A program made the position numbers and the translations under genes. This document shows, one piece after another, positions 47,810-57,277 of a DNA stretch of 64,000 nt (within the stretch, counting starts at the first letter, position 1; each line of letters begins with the position of its first letter). The notes under the pieces were generated by a model. That model did not search any database. It was not told the origin of the DNA and saw only the letters and a program-made list of their open reading frames with translations. The DNA is from Bordetella sp. FB-8 (lineage in GTDB: Bacteria; Pseudomonadota; Gammaproteobacteria; Burkholderiales; Burkholderiaceae_B), in contig NZ_KB907784.1 in assembly GCF_000382185.1 (NCBI RefSeq), positions 1,885,633-1,949,632 on the forward strand, written 5' to 3'.

Positions 47810-49111
47810 TCAAGCCTTGGACGGATCGAAATGCCTGGCCAGTCCTTGCCAGCATTCATAGTAATCGGCTTGCAATTGGGGTGAAATCAGCGCGTGCGCG
47901 GTAGGCCGGATCACGCGGCGCGTCTCGAACATGAAAGCCATGGTGTCGCGGATGTAGTGCGATGTGCGGATGTCGGCGCGGGAGGCTTTTTCGAAGGTGT
48001 CGGCATCGGGGCCGTGGCCGCTCATGCAGTTGTGCAGGCTGGCGCCGCCGGGCACGAAGCCCTCGGCCTTGGCGTCGTACACGCCGTGGATCAGGCCCAT
48101 GAACTCGCTGGCCACGTTGCGGTGAAACCAGGGCGGGCGGAAGGTGTGCTCCATGGCCAGTATGCGCGGCGGAAAGATGGCGAAGTCCATATTGGCTGTG
48201 CCGTGCGTGTCCGAAGGCGATGTGAGCACCGTGAAGATCGAAGGGTCCGGGTGGTCATAGCTGATCGAGCCGATCGCGTTGAAGCGGCGCAGGTCATATT
48301 TGTAGGGCGCGTGCGTGCCGTGCCAGGCCACCACATCGAGCGGAGAGTGGCCTATCCTGGCGCGCCAGAACCCGCCGGTGAATTTGGCGATCAGCTCGAA
48401 GTCGCCCTCGATGTCCTCGAACCACGCCTGCGGGGTGAGGAAGTCGCGCGCGTTGGCCAGGCAGTTCGAACCGATGGGTCCCAGTTCCGGCAGGCGCAGC
48501 GGCGCGCCGAAATTCTCCAGTACGTAGCCGCGGGCCTGGCCGTCGGGCAGCTCGACGCGAAAGCGTATCCCGCGCGGAATCACGGCGATTTCAAGGGGCT
48601 CGATGTCGATGCGGCCCAGTTCGGTTGCCAGGCGCAGCCGGCCTTGTTGGGGAACGATGAGCAATTCGCCGTCGGCATCGTAGAAAAAACGGCCTTGCAT
48701 GGTGCGGTTGGCCGCATACAGGCTGATGCCCACGCCGCTTTGTTCGTCGGGGCTGCCGTTGCCGCCCCAGGTGTGCATGCCTTCAATGAAATCGGTGGGC
48801 GCTTCGGGCAGGGGCAGCGGACTCCAGCGCATCTGGTTGGGCGGGGCCGGGGTGCGGCCGAAATCGCTCAGCCAGTCCGGCGCGGCGTCGCAGGCCTGGA
48901 AAGGCAGATGCTTGGCGCCCGGGCGGATGCGGTAGGCCCATGAGCGGCGGCTTTCGGCGCGCGGCGCAGTGAAAGCCGTGCCCGAGATCTGCTCGGCATA
49001 CAGGCCGTAGGGGCAGGTCTGCGGCGAGTTCTGGCCAGATGGCAGAGCGCCGGGCAGGGCCTCGGTGGCCCAGTCGTTGCCAAAGCCCGATTGGTATTGC
49101 AGGGTGTCCAT
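47810..49111 (-). CDS. hmgA: Homogentisate 1,2-dioxygenase
   Basis: 433 residues. This Fe(II) dioxygenase opens homogentisate to maleylacetoacetate. The N terminus [20 protein letters not shown] and iron-site region [18 protein letters not shown], with the later [15 protein letters not shown], are family hallmarks. GGAGGAC stands before ATG 49111; the longer frame overlaps the LysR promoter region. It heads the hmgA-fahA operon and is divergent from the LysR gene. Confidence 0.97.
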   Translation of the reverse strand: MDTLQYQSGFGNDWATEALPGALPSGQNSPQTCPYGLYAEQISGTAFTAPRAESRRSWAYRIRPGAKHLPFQACDAAPDWLSDFGRTPAPPNQMRWSPLPLPEAPTDFIEGMHTWGGNGSPDEQSGVGISLYAANRTMQGRFFYDADGELLIVPQQGRLRLATELGRIDIEPLEIAVIPRGIRFRVELPDGQARGYVLENFGAPLRLPELGPIGSNCLANARDFLTPQAWFEDIEGDFELIAKFTGGFWRARIGHSPLDVVAWHGTHAPYKYDLRRFNAIGSISYDHPDPSIFTVLTSPSDTHGTANMDFAIFPPRILAMEHTFRPPWFHRNVASEFMGLIHGVYDAKAEGFVPGGASLHNCMSGHGPDADTFEKASRADIRTSHYIRDTMAFMFETRRVIRPTAHALISPQLQADYYECWQGLARHFDPSKA

Positions 49112-49157
49112 GGTGTGTCCTCCGCGGCGCGGCCTGGACCGCGCCAGCACATGAAAA

Positions 49158-49206
49158 GTGGCTTTTGCCACCTATTTTCGGCAATCTGCGACCCCATTGC
49201 TATGGG
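49158..49206. promoter_or_regulatory. hmgA-lysR divergent operator region
   Basis: Two perfect 5-4-5 inverted repeats, GTGGC-TTTT-GCCAC (49158-49171) and CCCAT-TGCT-ATGGG (49193-49206), lie in the 173-base spacer. LysR-type regulators bind such dyads between themselves and the divergent target, so these are candidate activation and recognition sites. Confidence 0.5.
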
Positions 49207-49284
49207 AATGGAAAAATACGAGATATAAATTTCATGAATAATAGGGCGATGTCGCGCCAAGCCGCGCTTCACGGAAAACCAAGT

Positions 49285-50187
49285 ATGTCCGATCTGCGTC
49301 GCCTGGACCTGAACCTGTTGGTCGTATTCCAGCATCTGCTGGAACTGCGCAATATCTCGGCCGTGGCGCGCCGGCTCGACCTGAGCCAGCCGGCGGTGAG
49401 CAATGCCTTGCGCCGCCTGCGCGCGACGTTCGGCGACGACCTGTTCGTGCGCACCGGTCAGGGTATGTTGCCCACGCCGCAGGCCGAGCGCCTGGCAGGC
49501 CCGGTTGCCGAAGCGCTGGGCCTGCTCGATCGCCTGCTGGAGTCCGACGAGGTATTCGACCCTGTGGGCAGCGCGCGGCGCTTTTGCATCGCCATGAGCG
49601 ACGTGGGCGAAATCCATTTCATGCCGGCGCTGATGGAGGCCTGCGCGCAGCGCGCGCCCGGCGTACGCATCGACTCGGTGCGCGGCGGGGCCGAGCTGCG
49701 GCGCGATATGGAGGCCGGCCGCATCGACCTGGCCGTGGGCGCCTTCGACGGCCTGGATGGCGATATCCTGCACCGCATGCTGTTTCGGCAGGGCTATATG
49801 ACGCTTTTCCGCAAGGGGCACCCCCAGGCGCACGAGAACATGGGACTCAAGGCTTTCCGTGCCCAGCAGCATCTGATCGTGTCCCACGCCGCGCCCTATG
49901 GTCAGATAAACCAGGCCCTCGAGGCGGCTGGCGTGTCGCTGCGCGCGCATCACAGCGTGCCGCACTTCACCGCAGTGCCGCACGTGCTGAGCGTCACCGA
50001 CCTGCTGGCCACGGTTCCGGCCAAGCTGGCCGCCCAGACGGCGACTCGCTTTGGCTTGCAGACGATGGTTCCGCCATTGCGTGCGCCCCCGCTGCAGACC
50101 AATCTGTATTGGCAGCGGCGGTTTCACCGGGATGCGGGCAATCAGTGGTTGCGTGGGTTGATCGTGGAGCTGTTCGTGCAGGGTTGA
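49285..50187 (+). CDS. LysR-type transcriptional regulator
   Basis: 300 residues: an N-terminal winged helix (RRLDLNLLVVFQHLLELRNISAVARRLDLSQPAVSNALRRLR) and an effector domain in the NahR/NodD-like style (AMSDVGEIHFMPALM onward). Several upstream in-frame ATGs exist (49234, 49249); 49285 is preferred because LysR homology begins at once. It is divergent from hmgA and most likely controls homogentisate degradation. Confidence 0.9.
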   Translation: MSDLRRLDLNLLVVFQHLLELRNISAVARRLDLSQPAVSNALRRLRATFGDDLFVRTGQGMLPTPQAERLAGPVAEALGLLDRLLESDEVFDPVGSARRFCIAMSDVGEIHFMPALMEACAQRAPGVRIDSVRGGAELRRDMEAGRIDLAVGAFDGLDGDILHRMLFRQGYMTLFRKGHPQAHENMGLKAFRAQQHLIVSHAAPYGQINQALEAAGVSLRAHHSVPHFTAVPHVLSVTDLLATVPAKLAAQTATRFGLQTMVPPLRAPPLQTNLYWQRRFHRDAGNQWLRGLIVELFVQG

Positions 50188-50367
50188 AGCATGCTTCATG
50201 CGATGGCATTTAAGGCTCCCGATGTGCTGAAGCCATGAGCCTGCGGCAGGGCGGAGCAATCCGAAGCGCGGGGCGTTCCAACGTCTGCGCGGTGTAGCGT
50301 CGAACATCGGCATTGCGCAGTCCTGTCGCAGGCGGCTCAAGTACTCAAATCGAGACTGAGGGATCTA

Positions 50368-51210
50368 TCAACGCTTCTGGCACTGCGGGCAAAAATAGGT
50401 GGCGCGCTGCCCCTGCACCAATCTGCGTATGGGCGTGCCACAGCTCTTGCAAGGCTGGCCAGCGCGTTCATACACGGCAGCGTGGATTGCGAAATAAGCC
50501 CCGGGCTCGCCACTGGCGTCCACGTAGTCGCGTAGCGTGCTGCCCCCCGATTCCAGCGCATCGGACAGCGTGGTGCGTATGGCCAGGGCCAGGCGCTCGC
50601 AGCGGGGCAGCGAGATTTTGCCGGCTGCAGTGCGCGGGTCGATGCCGGCGCGAAACAGGCTCTCCGAGCAATAGATGTTTCCCACACCCACTACCGCCGA
50701 TCCGGCCAGTAGCGCCTGTTTGACGGCTATGCCGCGCTTCTGAAAGTGGCGGTGCAGCCAGCGGCCGTCGAAACGCGGGTCGAAGGGTTCTATGCCCAGC
50801 TTGGCCAGCAGGGGGTGGTTTTCCACCGGGCCGTCTTCGGCGGAATGCCAGAGCACGGCGCCGAATCGGCGCGGATCGTGCAGGCGCAGGGTGGCGTGGT
50901 CGAAAATCCACTCGACATGATCATGCTTGCGCAATAGGGGCGGCCCGGCGCAGGGGCCGCTGCTCACAACACGCAAGGAACCCGACATGCCCAGATGGAC
51001 AATCTGTACCCCGTGTTCGAAACGCAACAACAGGTATTTGCCGCGGCGGTTGCATTCGATGACTATGCGGCCCGCCAGCAGGGCGGGCAATTCGACCGGA
51101 ATGGGCCAGCGCATGCGCGATTCGTGCACCAGCAGGCGGCGCAACGGCTTACCCGTGATGACGGCATCGATTCCGCGGCGGGTGGTCTCGACTTCAGGCA
51201 ATTCCGGCAT
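50368..51210 (-). CDS. mutM: Formamidopyrimidine-DNA glycosylase
   Basis: 280 residues. It removes 8-oxoguanine and ring-opened purines and cleaves the abasic site. After Met removal the catalytic Pro and Glu are in MPELPEVETTRRG; the conserved Lys is in RGKYLLL. The C-terminal zinc finger has CKSCG and CPQCQ. A single leftward gene, divergent from the TPR gene across a 74-base spacer. Confidence 0.97.
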   Translation of the reverse strand: MPELPEVETTRRGIDAVITGKPLRRLLVHESRMRWPIPVELPALLAGRIVIECNRRGKYLLLRFEHGVQIVHLGMSGSLRVVSSGPCAGPPLLRKHDHVEWIFDHATLRLHDPRRFGAVLWHSAEDGPVENHPLLAKLGIEPFDPRFDGRWLHRHFQKRGIAVKQALLAGSAVVGVGNIYCSESLFRAGIDPRTAAGKISLPRCERLALAIRTTLSDALESGGSTLRDYVDASGEPGAYFAIHAAVYERAGQPCKSCGTPIRRLVQGQRATYFCPQCQKR

Positions 51211-51284
51211 GAGCCAGTGTAAGATGAGTCGTTACTAACTTGGCAATTGTGCCATTGCCGTCCAAACCCCGATAGGCAGCTACG

Positions 51285-53096
51285 TTGTCGTACTCTTTCA
51301 TCAAAGTCGGAACTGCCGCATTGGCGCTCCTACTGGCCGGCATGCAGCCCTTGCAGGCCCATGCTCAAACCGCCCCGGCCCCGGCTCAAAATCCCGCCCC
51401 TGTTTCGCCGCCGATCGCAGGCCGCAGTATTCAATTGCGCCAGGGCAAGCTGCCCTTGGTGCGGTTGACGGGCGATATCTTCTATCGGGTGGTGGCCGCC
51501 GAAATCGCCGCGCAGCGCGGCCTGTACGGTGCCGCGGCCGGCACGCTGGTCCCGCTTGCCCGCGAAACCGGCGATCCGCGTCTGGCGCACCGAGCGCTCG
51601 AATTCCAGCTGGCCGGCGGCAACCTGGCCGGTGCGCTCGAAGCCGCGCACCTGTGGGCGCAGCTTGCACCCTACGATAGCAATGCTGGCGCGGCCGAGCT
51701 CGCCCTGGCGGCCGCCAACGGTCAGACCCGCGGCATGGCCGCCGCCCTGCGCGCGCGCATCGAGAAGTCCGCGGACAAGCCCGCGGCCATCACCCAGGCC
51801 ATGGGTGTGGTCAGCCGGCTCAACGATCGCCGCCTGGGCCTGCGCATCATGGACCAAGCTCTGAGCGATCCGGCCGTGCGCAAGTTGCCGGCCGCTTCGC
51901 TTGCCCTGTCCGACGCCGCGCATGCGGCCGGCGACGACGCCCGCGCCGTGGCCGAGGCCCGCACCGCCCTGGCCGCCGATCCCAAGTCCGAGCCGGCCGC
52001 GCTGCGCGCGCTGGAATACGGCATGTCGGTCGATCCCGCTGCGGCGCAGGCGCAGGCGCGCGGCTTCCTCGCCCGCAACCCCAATGCGCGCCGCCTGCAC
52101 CTGATGCTGGTGGGGCAGATGGTCAATAATGGCAAGTACGATCAGGCCCTGGCCGAACTCAACGCCATGTCGCGCCGCACCCCCGAGGATTTCGACCTGC
52201 TCTACATGCAGGCGCAGGTGGCCTACCGCGCCGGCCGCCTGGATCAGGCTCGTGCCCTGCTTGGCCAATACCTGGACGTGCAGGAGCAGCGCCAGCGCAG
52301 CACCGCGCCGGGCGCCACCATGGCTTCGGCTTCGGCGTCGGACGCCCACGTCCTGCTGGCGCGCATCGACGAGGATCAGGGTCGCATCGACGAGGCCATC
52401 GCGGAACTTGGCCGCATCCAGGACCCGACCATGCGCTATGGCGCGCAGTTGCGCCAGGCGGTGCTGACCGCGCGCCAGGGACACACCGACAAGGCGCTGG
52501 CCCTGCTGGGCAGCACCGCGCCCCAGGACGACGACGAGCGCGTGCAGGGGTACCTGACCCGCAGCCAGATCCTGCGCGATGCCGGCCGCATGGATGCAGC
52601 CGTCGCCACGCTCAAGACGGCCGACCGCGCTTTCCCTGATGCGCCTGCGATCAAGTATGAGCTGGCCATGCTCAACGAGCGCCTGGGCCGCATCGGCGAG
52701 GTCGAGCGTCTGCTGCGGCAGGTCATCGCCCTCAGTCCGGACAACGCCCAGGCCTACAATGCGCTGGGCTACACGCTGGCCGATCACAATAAGCGGCTGC
52801 CCGAGGCGCTGGACCTGATCACGCAGGCCCTGAACATCGCGCCCAACGATCCCTTCATCCTCGACAGCATGGGCTGGGTGCGGTTCCGCATGGGGCAGCT
52901 GGACCGCGCAGCCGAGTATCTGCGCCGGGCTTACGCGCAGCGCCCCGAAGCCGACATCTGTGCGCACTATGCCGAGGTGCTCTGGGATAAGGGCGAGCAT
53001 GAGCGCGCTACCGCGCTGCTGCGCGAGGGCTACAAGAAAGATCCCAAAAATCCCACGGTGCTCGATACGCTCAAGCGCCTGGGAGTCACGCCTTGA
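51285..53096 (+). CDS. Secreted tetratricopeptide-repeat protein
   Basis: 603 residues with an N-terminal export signal (IKVGTAALALLLAGMQPLQAHA, cut about residue 27) and many TPR-like helical pairs. The best repeats are at about 455-570 (AQAYNALGYTLADHNKRLPEALDLI, then PFILDSMGWVRFRMGQLDRAAEYL). Its place before lolB-ispE-prs matches a conserved proteobacterial order (as at PA4667 in Pseudomonas). The start appears to be a TTG at 51285: a stop lies just upstream in frame and no earlier ATG exists. The function of this TPR family is not established; envelope assembly is a guess from context. Confidence 0.85.
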   Translation: MSYSFIKVGTAALALLLAGMQPLQAHAQTAPAPAQNPAPVSPPIAGRSIQLRQGKLPLVRLTGDIFYRVVAAEIAAQRGLYGAAAGTLVPLARETGDPRLAHRALEFQLAGGNLAGALEAAHLWAQLAPYDSNAGAAELALAAANGQTRGMAAALRARIEKSADKPAAITQAMGVVSRLNDRRLGLRIMDQALSDPAVRKLPAASLALSDAAHAAGDDARAVAEARTALAADPKSEPAALRALEYGMSVDPAAAQAQARGFLARNPNARRLHLMLVGQMVNNGKYDQALAELNAMSRRTPEDFDLLYMQAQVAYRAGRLDQARALLGQYLDVQEQRQRSTAPGATMASASASDAHVLLARIDEDQGRIDEAIAELGRIQDPTMRYGAQLRQAVLTARQGHTDKALALLGSTAPQDDDERVQGYLTRSQILRDAGRMDAAVATLKTADRAFPDAPAIKYELAMLNERLGRIGEVERLLRQVIALSPDNAQAYNALGYTLADHNKRLPEALDLITQALNIAPNDPFILDSMGWVRFRMGQLDRAAEYLRRAYAQRPEADICAHYAEVLWDKGEHERATALLREGYKKDPKNPTVLDTLKRLGVTP

Positions 53097-53704
53097 ACGC
53101 AGCCGCCGCGGCGCGCGCAATCGCGCGCGGGCTGGCCCGGGTCGCGGCGGCCGCCGCGCTGGCGGCGCTGGCCGCTTGCGCCACGCCGCCCAGGCCCATG
53201 ATCGCGCCGGACATATCGCCCGACGCCTTCTCGCGGATCGGGCGCTTTGCCATCACCGTGACGCATGGCGACGGCAAGGTCGAGGCCGTGCAGGGCGGTT
53301 TTGCCTGGCGCGACGACGGCCGGCACTATCAGCTCGACCTTACCAACCCGCTCGGCTCTACCGAGGCGCGCGTCGAAGGCCGGCCCGGTTCTGCGCTGCT
53401 GCTGCGCGCCGACGGCAGCCGGCTGCAGGCGCAGGACCCCGATGCATTGGTGCAAGACGCGCTTGGCAGCCCGGTGCCGGTCGGCGGCCTGCGCGATTGG
53501 CTGCGCGGCCGCCTGATGCCCGGCCAGGCCGACGACCTCAAGCGCGACAGCCGCGGCCGGCCCGAGTCCTTCGGCCAGTACGGTTGGCACGCGCGCCTGT
53601 CGCGCTATGACGCGCAGGGGCCGCGGTTGCTGGTGCTGCGGCGCGAGCAGCCGCAAAGCGCGATCTCGGTGCGCCTGGTGGTGGACACACCCGATCCGTC
53701 CTAG
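53093..53704 (+). CDS. lolB: Outer-membrane lipoprotein LolB
   Basis: 203 residues. A lipoprotein signal ends in ALAALAAC with Cys29 as lipidation site. The LolB domain includes GRFAITVTHGDGKVEAVQGGFAWRDDG. LolB takes lipoproteins from LolA and inserts them in the outer membrane. The start is a TTG that overlaps the preceding TPR stop (TTGA), so translation is coupled. ispE starts 10 bases after it. Confidence 0.9.
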   Translation: MNAAAAARAIARGLARVAAAAALAALAACATPPRPMIAPDISPDAFSRIGRFAITVTHGDGKVEAVQGGFAWRDDGRHYQLDLTNPLGSTEARVEGRPGSALLLRADGSRLQAQDPDALVQDALGSPVPVGGLRDWLRGRLMPGQADDLKRDSRGRPESFGQYGWHARLSRYDAQGPRLLVLRREQPQSAISVRLVVDTPDPS

Positions 53705-53714
53705 CCGTGCCGCC

Positions 53715-54629
53715 ATGACTTGCGCCACACTTTACGACGTACCGGCGCCGGCCAAGCTCAACCTCTTCCTGCATGTGGTGGGCCGCCGCGCCGACGGCTA
53801 TCACTTGCTGCAAACGGCGTTCCGCTTCATCGACCTGGCCGACATGCTGCATTTCGAGCGCCGTGCCGACGGCGTGATCGAACGCGCCTATGACCTGCCC
53901 GGCGTGGCGCCGCATGAAGACCTGGTCGTGCGCGCGGCGAGTGCCTTGCAGCAGGCCACGGGCACCCGCCATGGCGTGCGCATCGGCTTGGTCAAGCGCA
54001 TTCCGCAGGGCGGCGGCCTGGGCGGCGGCTCCAGTGACGCGGCCACCACGCTGGTCGCGCTCAACCGGCTCTGGAACACCGGCCTGTCGCGTCGCGAGTT
54101 GATGGCGCTGGCCTTGCCGCTGGGCGCGGACGTGCCGGTGTTCGTGTTTGGCCGATCGGCGTTCGCCCAGGGCGTAGGCGAGGACCTGAACGCGGTGGAT
54201 CTGCCCGAAGCGGGCTACCTGGTGGCGCAACCCGATGCCAGCGTGCCCACTGCTGCCATTTTCGGCGCCCCTGATTTGACACGGGATACCAAACCCGTCA
54301 AAATAGCGGACTTTCTTGCTAAGCCCTGCGCTCGCTTTGGCAAAAATGATCTGGAGCCTGTGGCTTTTGCCCGCTACCCTGAAATTTTCAGGTGTAGCCA
54401 GTGGTTGGAAGCACAGCTTGCCGCGCCGGTGCGGATGTCCGGCTCCGGTGCGTGTCTTTTTGTCGAGTTTGCCACGCAGGCCCGAGCGCTTTTGGCTCAG
54501 CAAGAAATAACCGCTACAATGCGCGTCGCTGCAAACAGTACACGTTGCGGCACAGCGCCGGAATTTCGGTTGATCCAGGCATGCGCCGGTTTGGCTGAGC
54601 ATCCGTTGTGGCACTGGATTGCAAGTTAG
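53715..54629 (+). CDS. ispE: 4-diphosphocytidyl-2-C-methyl-D-erythritol kinase
   Basis: 304-residue GHMP kinase of the MEP isoprenoid pathway. Motifs are PAPAKLNLFLHVVGRRADGYH at the N terminus, the ATP loop PQGGGLGGGSSDAATT, and the C-terminal RMSGSGACLF. ATG 53715 gives the standard start. The 3' end of the gene carries a promoter (54492-54520) that probably drives the tRNA gene, and the stop is 1 base before the tRNA. Confidence 0.95.
   Translation: MTCATLYDVPAPAKLNLFLHVVGRRADGYHLLQTAFRFIDLADMLHFERRADGVIERAYDLPGVAPHEDLVVRAASALQQATGTRHGVRIGLVKRIPQGGGLGGGSSDAATTLVALNRLWNTGLSRRELMALALPLGADVPVFVFGRSAFAQGVGEDLNAVDLPEAGYLVAQPDASVPTAAIFGAPDLTRDTKPVKIADFLAKPCARFGKNDLEPVAFARYPEIFRCSQWLEAQLAAPVRMSGSGACLFVEFATQARALLAQQEITATMRVAANSTRCGTAPEFRLIQACAGLAEHPLWHWIAS
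54492..54520 (+). promoter_or_regulatory. Candidate tRNA-Gln promoter inside ispE
   Basis: TTGGCT (54492-54497), a 17-base spacer and TACAAT (54515-54520) form a good sigma-70 promoter within the ispE coding sequence, about 104 bases before the mature tRNA start. It would let the tRNA be made independently of the ispE operon. Confidence 0.6.
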
Positions 54630-54630
54630 T

Positions 54631-54704
54631 TGGGGAGTCGCCAAGCTGGTTAAGGCACCGGATTTTGATTCCGGCATGCGAAGGTTCGAATCCTTCCTCC
54701 CCAG
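54631..54704 (+). tRNA. tRNA-Gln (anticodon TTG)
   Basis: A 74-base tRNA without encoded CCA: acceptor arms TGGGGAG and CTCCCCA, D-loop AGCTGGTTAAGGC, anticodon arm CCGGA-TTTTGAT-TCCGG with anticodon TTG (reads CAA), and T-arm GGTTCGAATCC. Discriminator base is G, followed by CCC, so CCA is added after transcription. It sits between ispE and prs, a position seen in related genomes. Confidence 0.97.
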
Positions 54705-54718
54705 CCCAACAAAATTAA

Positions 54719-54765
54719 AAAAGAAGCTGTTGAACACGAGACGGGTTCAGCAGCTTTTTTTTGCC
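54719..54765 (+). terminator. Intrinsic terminator after tRNA-Gln
   Basis: AGCTGTTGAAC pairs with GTTCAGCAGCT (one G-U pair, 8-base loop), followed by eight T. A-rich sequence before it may make it work on both strands. It separates the ispE/tRNA transcripts from prs. Confidence 0.9.
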
Positions 54766-54781
54766 GTCCTGTCACCTCAAG

Positions 54782-54846
54782 GCAAAAGCGGGCCCCTCGC
54801 AGGGCTGGCCGAGCTCAAGGCGCAGCGCGGGGCCTTTTCCTTTTGC
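54782..54846 (+). other. Possible structured leader of prs
   Basis: GCAAAAG (54782-54788) can pair with CTTTTGC (54840-54846), and GGCCCC (54791-54796) with GGGGCC (54829-54834), making a long interrupted stem in the leader 50-115 bases before the prs ATG. No riboswitch class was recognised. Confidence 0.4.
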
Positions 54847-54898
54847 GCCCTTCCCGTCGGTCGGGCAAAAGCCGTCAGCAAATACGTGGCATAGCATC

Positions 54899-55849
54899 AT
54901 GGCAAACGATAGCTTCATGATCTTCACCGGTACGGCCAATCCGCGTCTGGCCGTCGACGTTGTCAACCATCTGGACATGTCCCTGGGCAAGATGGCCGTG
55001 GGCCGCTTCTCGGATGGCGAAGTCATGGCCGAGATCAACGAGAACGTCCGCGGACGCGACGTGTTCGTGCTGCAGCCCACCTGCGCGCCCACCAACGACA
55101 ACCTGATGGAAATCATGGTGATGGTCGATGCCTTGCGCCGGGCCTCGGCCGGCCGCATCACCGCCGCCATTCCCTATTTCGGCTATGCCCGCCAGGATCG
55201 CCGTCCGCGTTCGGCCCGCGTGGCTATTTCGGCCAAGGTCGTGGCCAATATGCTGCAGGTCGCCGGCGTCGACCGCGTGCTCACCATGGACCTGCACGCC
55301 GACCAGATCCAGGGCTTTTTCGACATTCCGGTCGACAACATCTATGCCGCCCCCATCCTGCTGGGCGACATCTGGCGCCGGGATTTCTCGAATCTGGTCG
55401 TGGTCTCGCCCGATATCGGCGGCGTGGTGCGCGCCCGAGCGCTGGCCAAGCAGCTCGAAGCCGACCTGGCCATCATCGACAAGCGACGTCCGCGTGCCAA
55501 TGTGTCGGAAGTGATGAACATCATCGGCGAGGTCGACGGCCGCACCTGTCTGATCATGGACGACATGGTCGATACCGCCGGCACGCTGGTCAAGGCCGCC
55601 CAGGCGCTCAAGGAGCGCGGCGCCGGCGCGGTGTACGCGTATTGCACGCACTCCGTGCTGTCGGGGCCGGCCATCGAGCGCATCGAAGCTTCCGAACTGG
55701 ACGAGCTGGTGGTGACCGACACTATCCCGCTGTCGGAGACGGCCGCCGCCTGCGGCAGGATCCGGCAATTGTCGTGCGCCTCGTTGCTGGGCGAGACGAT
55801 TCTGCGCATATCCAACGCGGAATCGGTCAGTTCGCTGTTCTCAGATTGA
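54899..55849 (+). CDS. prs: Ribose-phosphate pyrophosphokinase
   Basis: 316 residues, standard PRPP synthase. It makes PRPP from ribose-5-phosphate and ATP. Motifs are [26 protein letters not shown] (flexible loop), [13 protein letters not shown] and the PRPP loop [20 protein letters not shown] 54899 is set by homology ([15 protein letters not shown]); the frame upstream is open but unrelated. rplY follows after a hairpin-containing leader of 127 bases. Confidence 0.97.
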   Translation: MANDSFMIFTGTANPRLAVDVVNHLDMSLGKMAVGRFSDGEVMAEINENVRGRDVFVLQPTCAPTNDNLMEIMVMVDALRRASAGRITAAIPYFGYARQDRRPRSARVAISAKVVANMLQVAGVDRVLTMDLHADQIQGFFDIPVDNIYAAPILLGDIWRRDFSNLVVVSPDIGGVVRARALAKQLEADLAIIDKRRPRANVSEVMNIIGEVDGRTCLIMDDMVDTAGTLVKAAQALKERGAGAVYAYCTHSVLSGPAIERIEASELDELVVTDTIPLSETAAACGRIRQLSCASLLGETILRISNAESVSSLFSD

Positions 55850-55898
55850 ACGTATTGAAAAATCTGCCCCGCGCTGGTCGCGGTGTGGGGCGATGAAG

Positions 55899-55919
55899 CC
55901 GGGCGCATGTCGCGCCCGG
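55899..55919 (+). other. Hairpin in the prs-rplY spacer
   Basis: CCGGGCGC-ATGTC-GCGCCCGG is a perfect 8-base stem, preceded by a second GC-rich stem (CCCCGCG...CGCGG...GGGG, about 55868-55891). There is no T-run, so it may be an RNA processing or L25-control element more than a terminator. Confidence 0.45.
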
Positions 55920-55976
55920 ACAACCCGGCGGTGCAACGTGTATTGCGCTGCTTTATTTGCAAGTTTGGAGTTTTCC

Positions 55977-56585
55977 ATGAAATTTTCTGCCACTGCGCGT
56001 AGCGTTCAGGGTTCGAGTGCGAGCCGCCGCCTGCGCCGCGCGGGCCGCGTTCCTGCCATTGTTTATGGCGGTACGGCTGCCCCGCTGAACATCGAACTCG
56101 ATCACAACGAGATCTACCATGCCCTGCGCAAGGAATCCTTCCACGCCTCGATCCTGACGATGGAAGTGGCCGACGGCCAGAACGAGCAGGTGTTGCTGCG
56201 TTCGGTCCAATGGCACCCGTACAAGCAGCAGGTGCTGCACGTCGACTTCCAGCGCGTCGATGCCAATCAGGCCCTGCATACCAAGGTGCCCCTGCACTTC
56301 GTCAACGGCGACGTCTCGCCCGCGGTCAAACTGTCCGGCGCGCTGATTTCGCACGTCATGAACGAAGTCGACATCGTCTGCCTGCCGTCCAACCTGCCCC
56401 AATTCATCGAAGTGAACCTGGGCGACATGTTGGTTGGCAGTTCGGTCCATGCCTCCGACCTCAAGCTGCCGCTCGGGGTGACCCTGAACCTGCACGGCAA
56501 CAACCCGGTCGTGGCCACCGCCATGGTCAAGGGTGGCGCTGCTGCCGAAGAGACCGCTGCCGGCGGCGAGCAGCCCGCAGCCTAA
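55977..56585 (+). CDS. rplY: 50S ribosomal protein L25 (general stress protein Ctc type)
   Basis: 202 residues, the long L25/CTC form: an N-terminal 5S-rRNA-binding domain (about 1-92) plus the C-terminal TL5-like beta domain, ending in an Ala/Glu-rich tail. E. coli L25 has only the first domain (94 residues). GGAG lies before ATG 55977. It binds 5S rRNA in the central protuberance of the large subunit. Confidence 0.95.
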   Translation: MKFSATARSVQGSSASRRLRRAGRVPAIVYGGTAAPLNIELDHNEIYHALRKESFHASILTMEVADGQNEQVLLRSVQWHPYKQQVLHVDFQRVDANQALHTKVPLHFVNGDVSPAVKLSGALISHVMNEVDIVCLPSNLPQFIEVNLGDMLVGSSVHASDLKLPLGVTLNLHGNNPVVATAMVKGGAAAEETAAGGEQPAA

Positions 56586-56613
56586 GCCGAGCAGGGCATG
56601 GCCCTTCGCAACA

Positions 56614-56649
56614 AACCCCGCGCGTGCTTTTGCATCCGCGGGGTTTTTT
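56614..56649 (+). terminator. Intrinsic terminator after rplY
   Basis: AACCCCGCG pairs with CGCGGGGTT across a 14-base loop and runs into TTTTTT (56644-56649). It lies just before pth, so pth needs readthrough or its own promoter. Confidence 0.88.
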
Positions 56650-56662
56650 ATACATTTCACCG

Positions 56663-57259
56663 ATGAGCGATCCCATCCGTCTGATCGTCGGCCTGGGCAA
56701 CCCCGGACCCGAATACGAGACCACGCGACATAACGCCGGCTTCTGGCTGGCCGATCATTACGCCGACGACCTGCGGGCCTCGTTCAATTTCGAGAAGGCC
56801 TTCTTCGGCATGGTGGCCAAGGCCAGGCGGGGCGGGGAGAACGTGCTGCTGCTCAAGCCGGCGACCTATATGAACCGTTCGGGCCAGGCCGTGGGGGCGA
56901 TGGCGCGTTTCTACAAGATCGAGCCCGTGCAGGTGCTGGTGCTGCATGACGAGCTCGATCTGCTGCCGGGCCAGGTAAAGATCAAGCAGGGCGGCGGACA
57001 TGCCGGCCACAACGGCCTGAAAGACATCCAGTCCGCGCTGGGCAGCCCGGATTTCTGGCGCATACGCATCGGTATTGGTCATCCGCGCACGCTGGGGCTG
57101 GCCCAGCCGGTGTCGGATTTTGTCTTGCATCCACCGCGCCGCGATGAACTGACCGGGATAGAGGCCGTGATCGACCGCTGCCGCGCCGTGCTGCCTGCCC
57201 TGCTCGACGGTGAGCTGGCGCAGGCCACCCGCCAGCTGCATGGCGGCAATCCCGCCTGA
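56663..57259 (+). CDS. pth: Peptidyl-tRNA hydrolase
   Basis: 198 residues. It releases tRNA from stalled peptidyl-tRNA. Catalytic His23 is in ETTRHNAGF, with [10 protein letters not shown] before it, [10 protein letters not shown] and HDELDLLPG with the supporting Asn and Asp, and [15 protein letters not shown] 56663 lies 13 bases past the rplY terminator T-run. Confidence 0.97.
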   Translation: MSDPIRLIVGLGNPGPEYETTRHNAGFWLADHYADDLRASFNFEKAFFGMVAKARRGGENVLLLKPATYMNRSGQAVGAMARFYKIEPVQVLVLHDELDLLPGQVKIKQGGGHAGHNGLKDIQSALGSPDFWRIRIGIGHPRTLGLAQPVSDFVLHPPRRDELTGIEAVIDRCRAVLPALLDGELAQATRQLHGGNPA

Positions 57260-57277
57260 ATCCGCATCGCACACACC

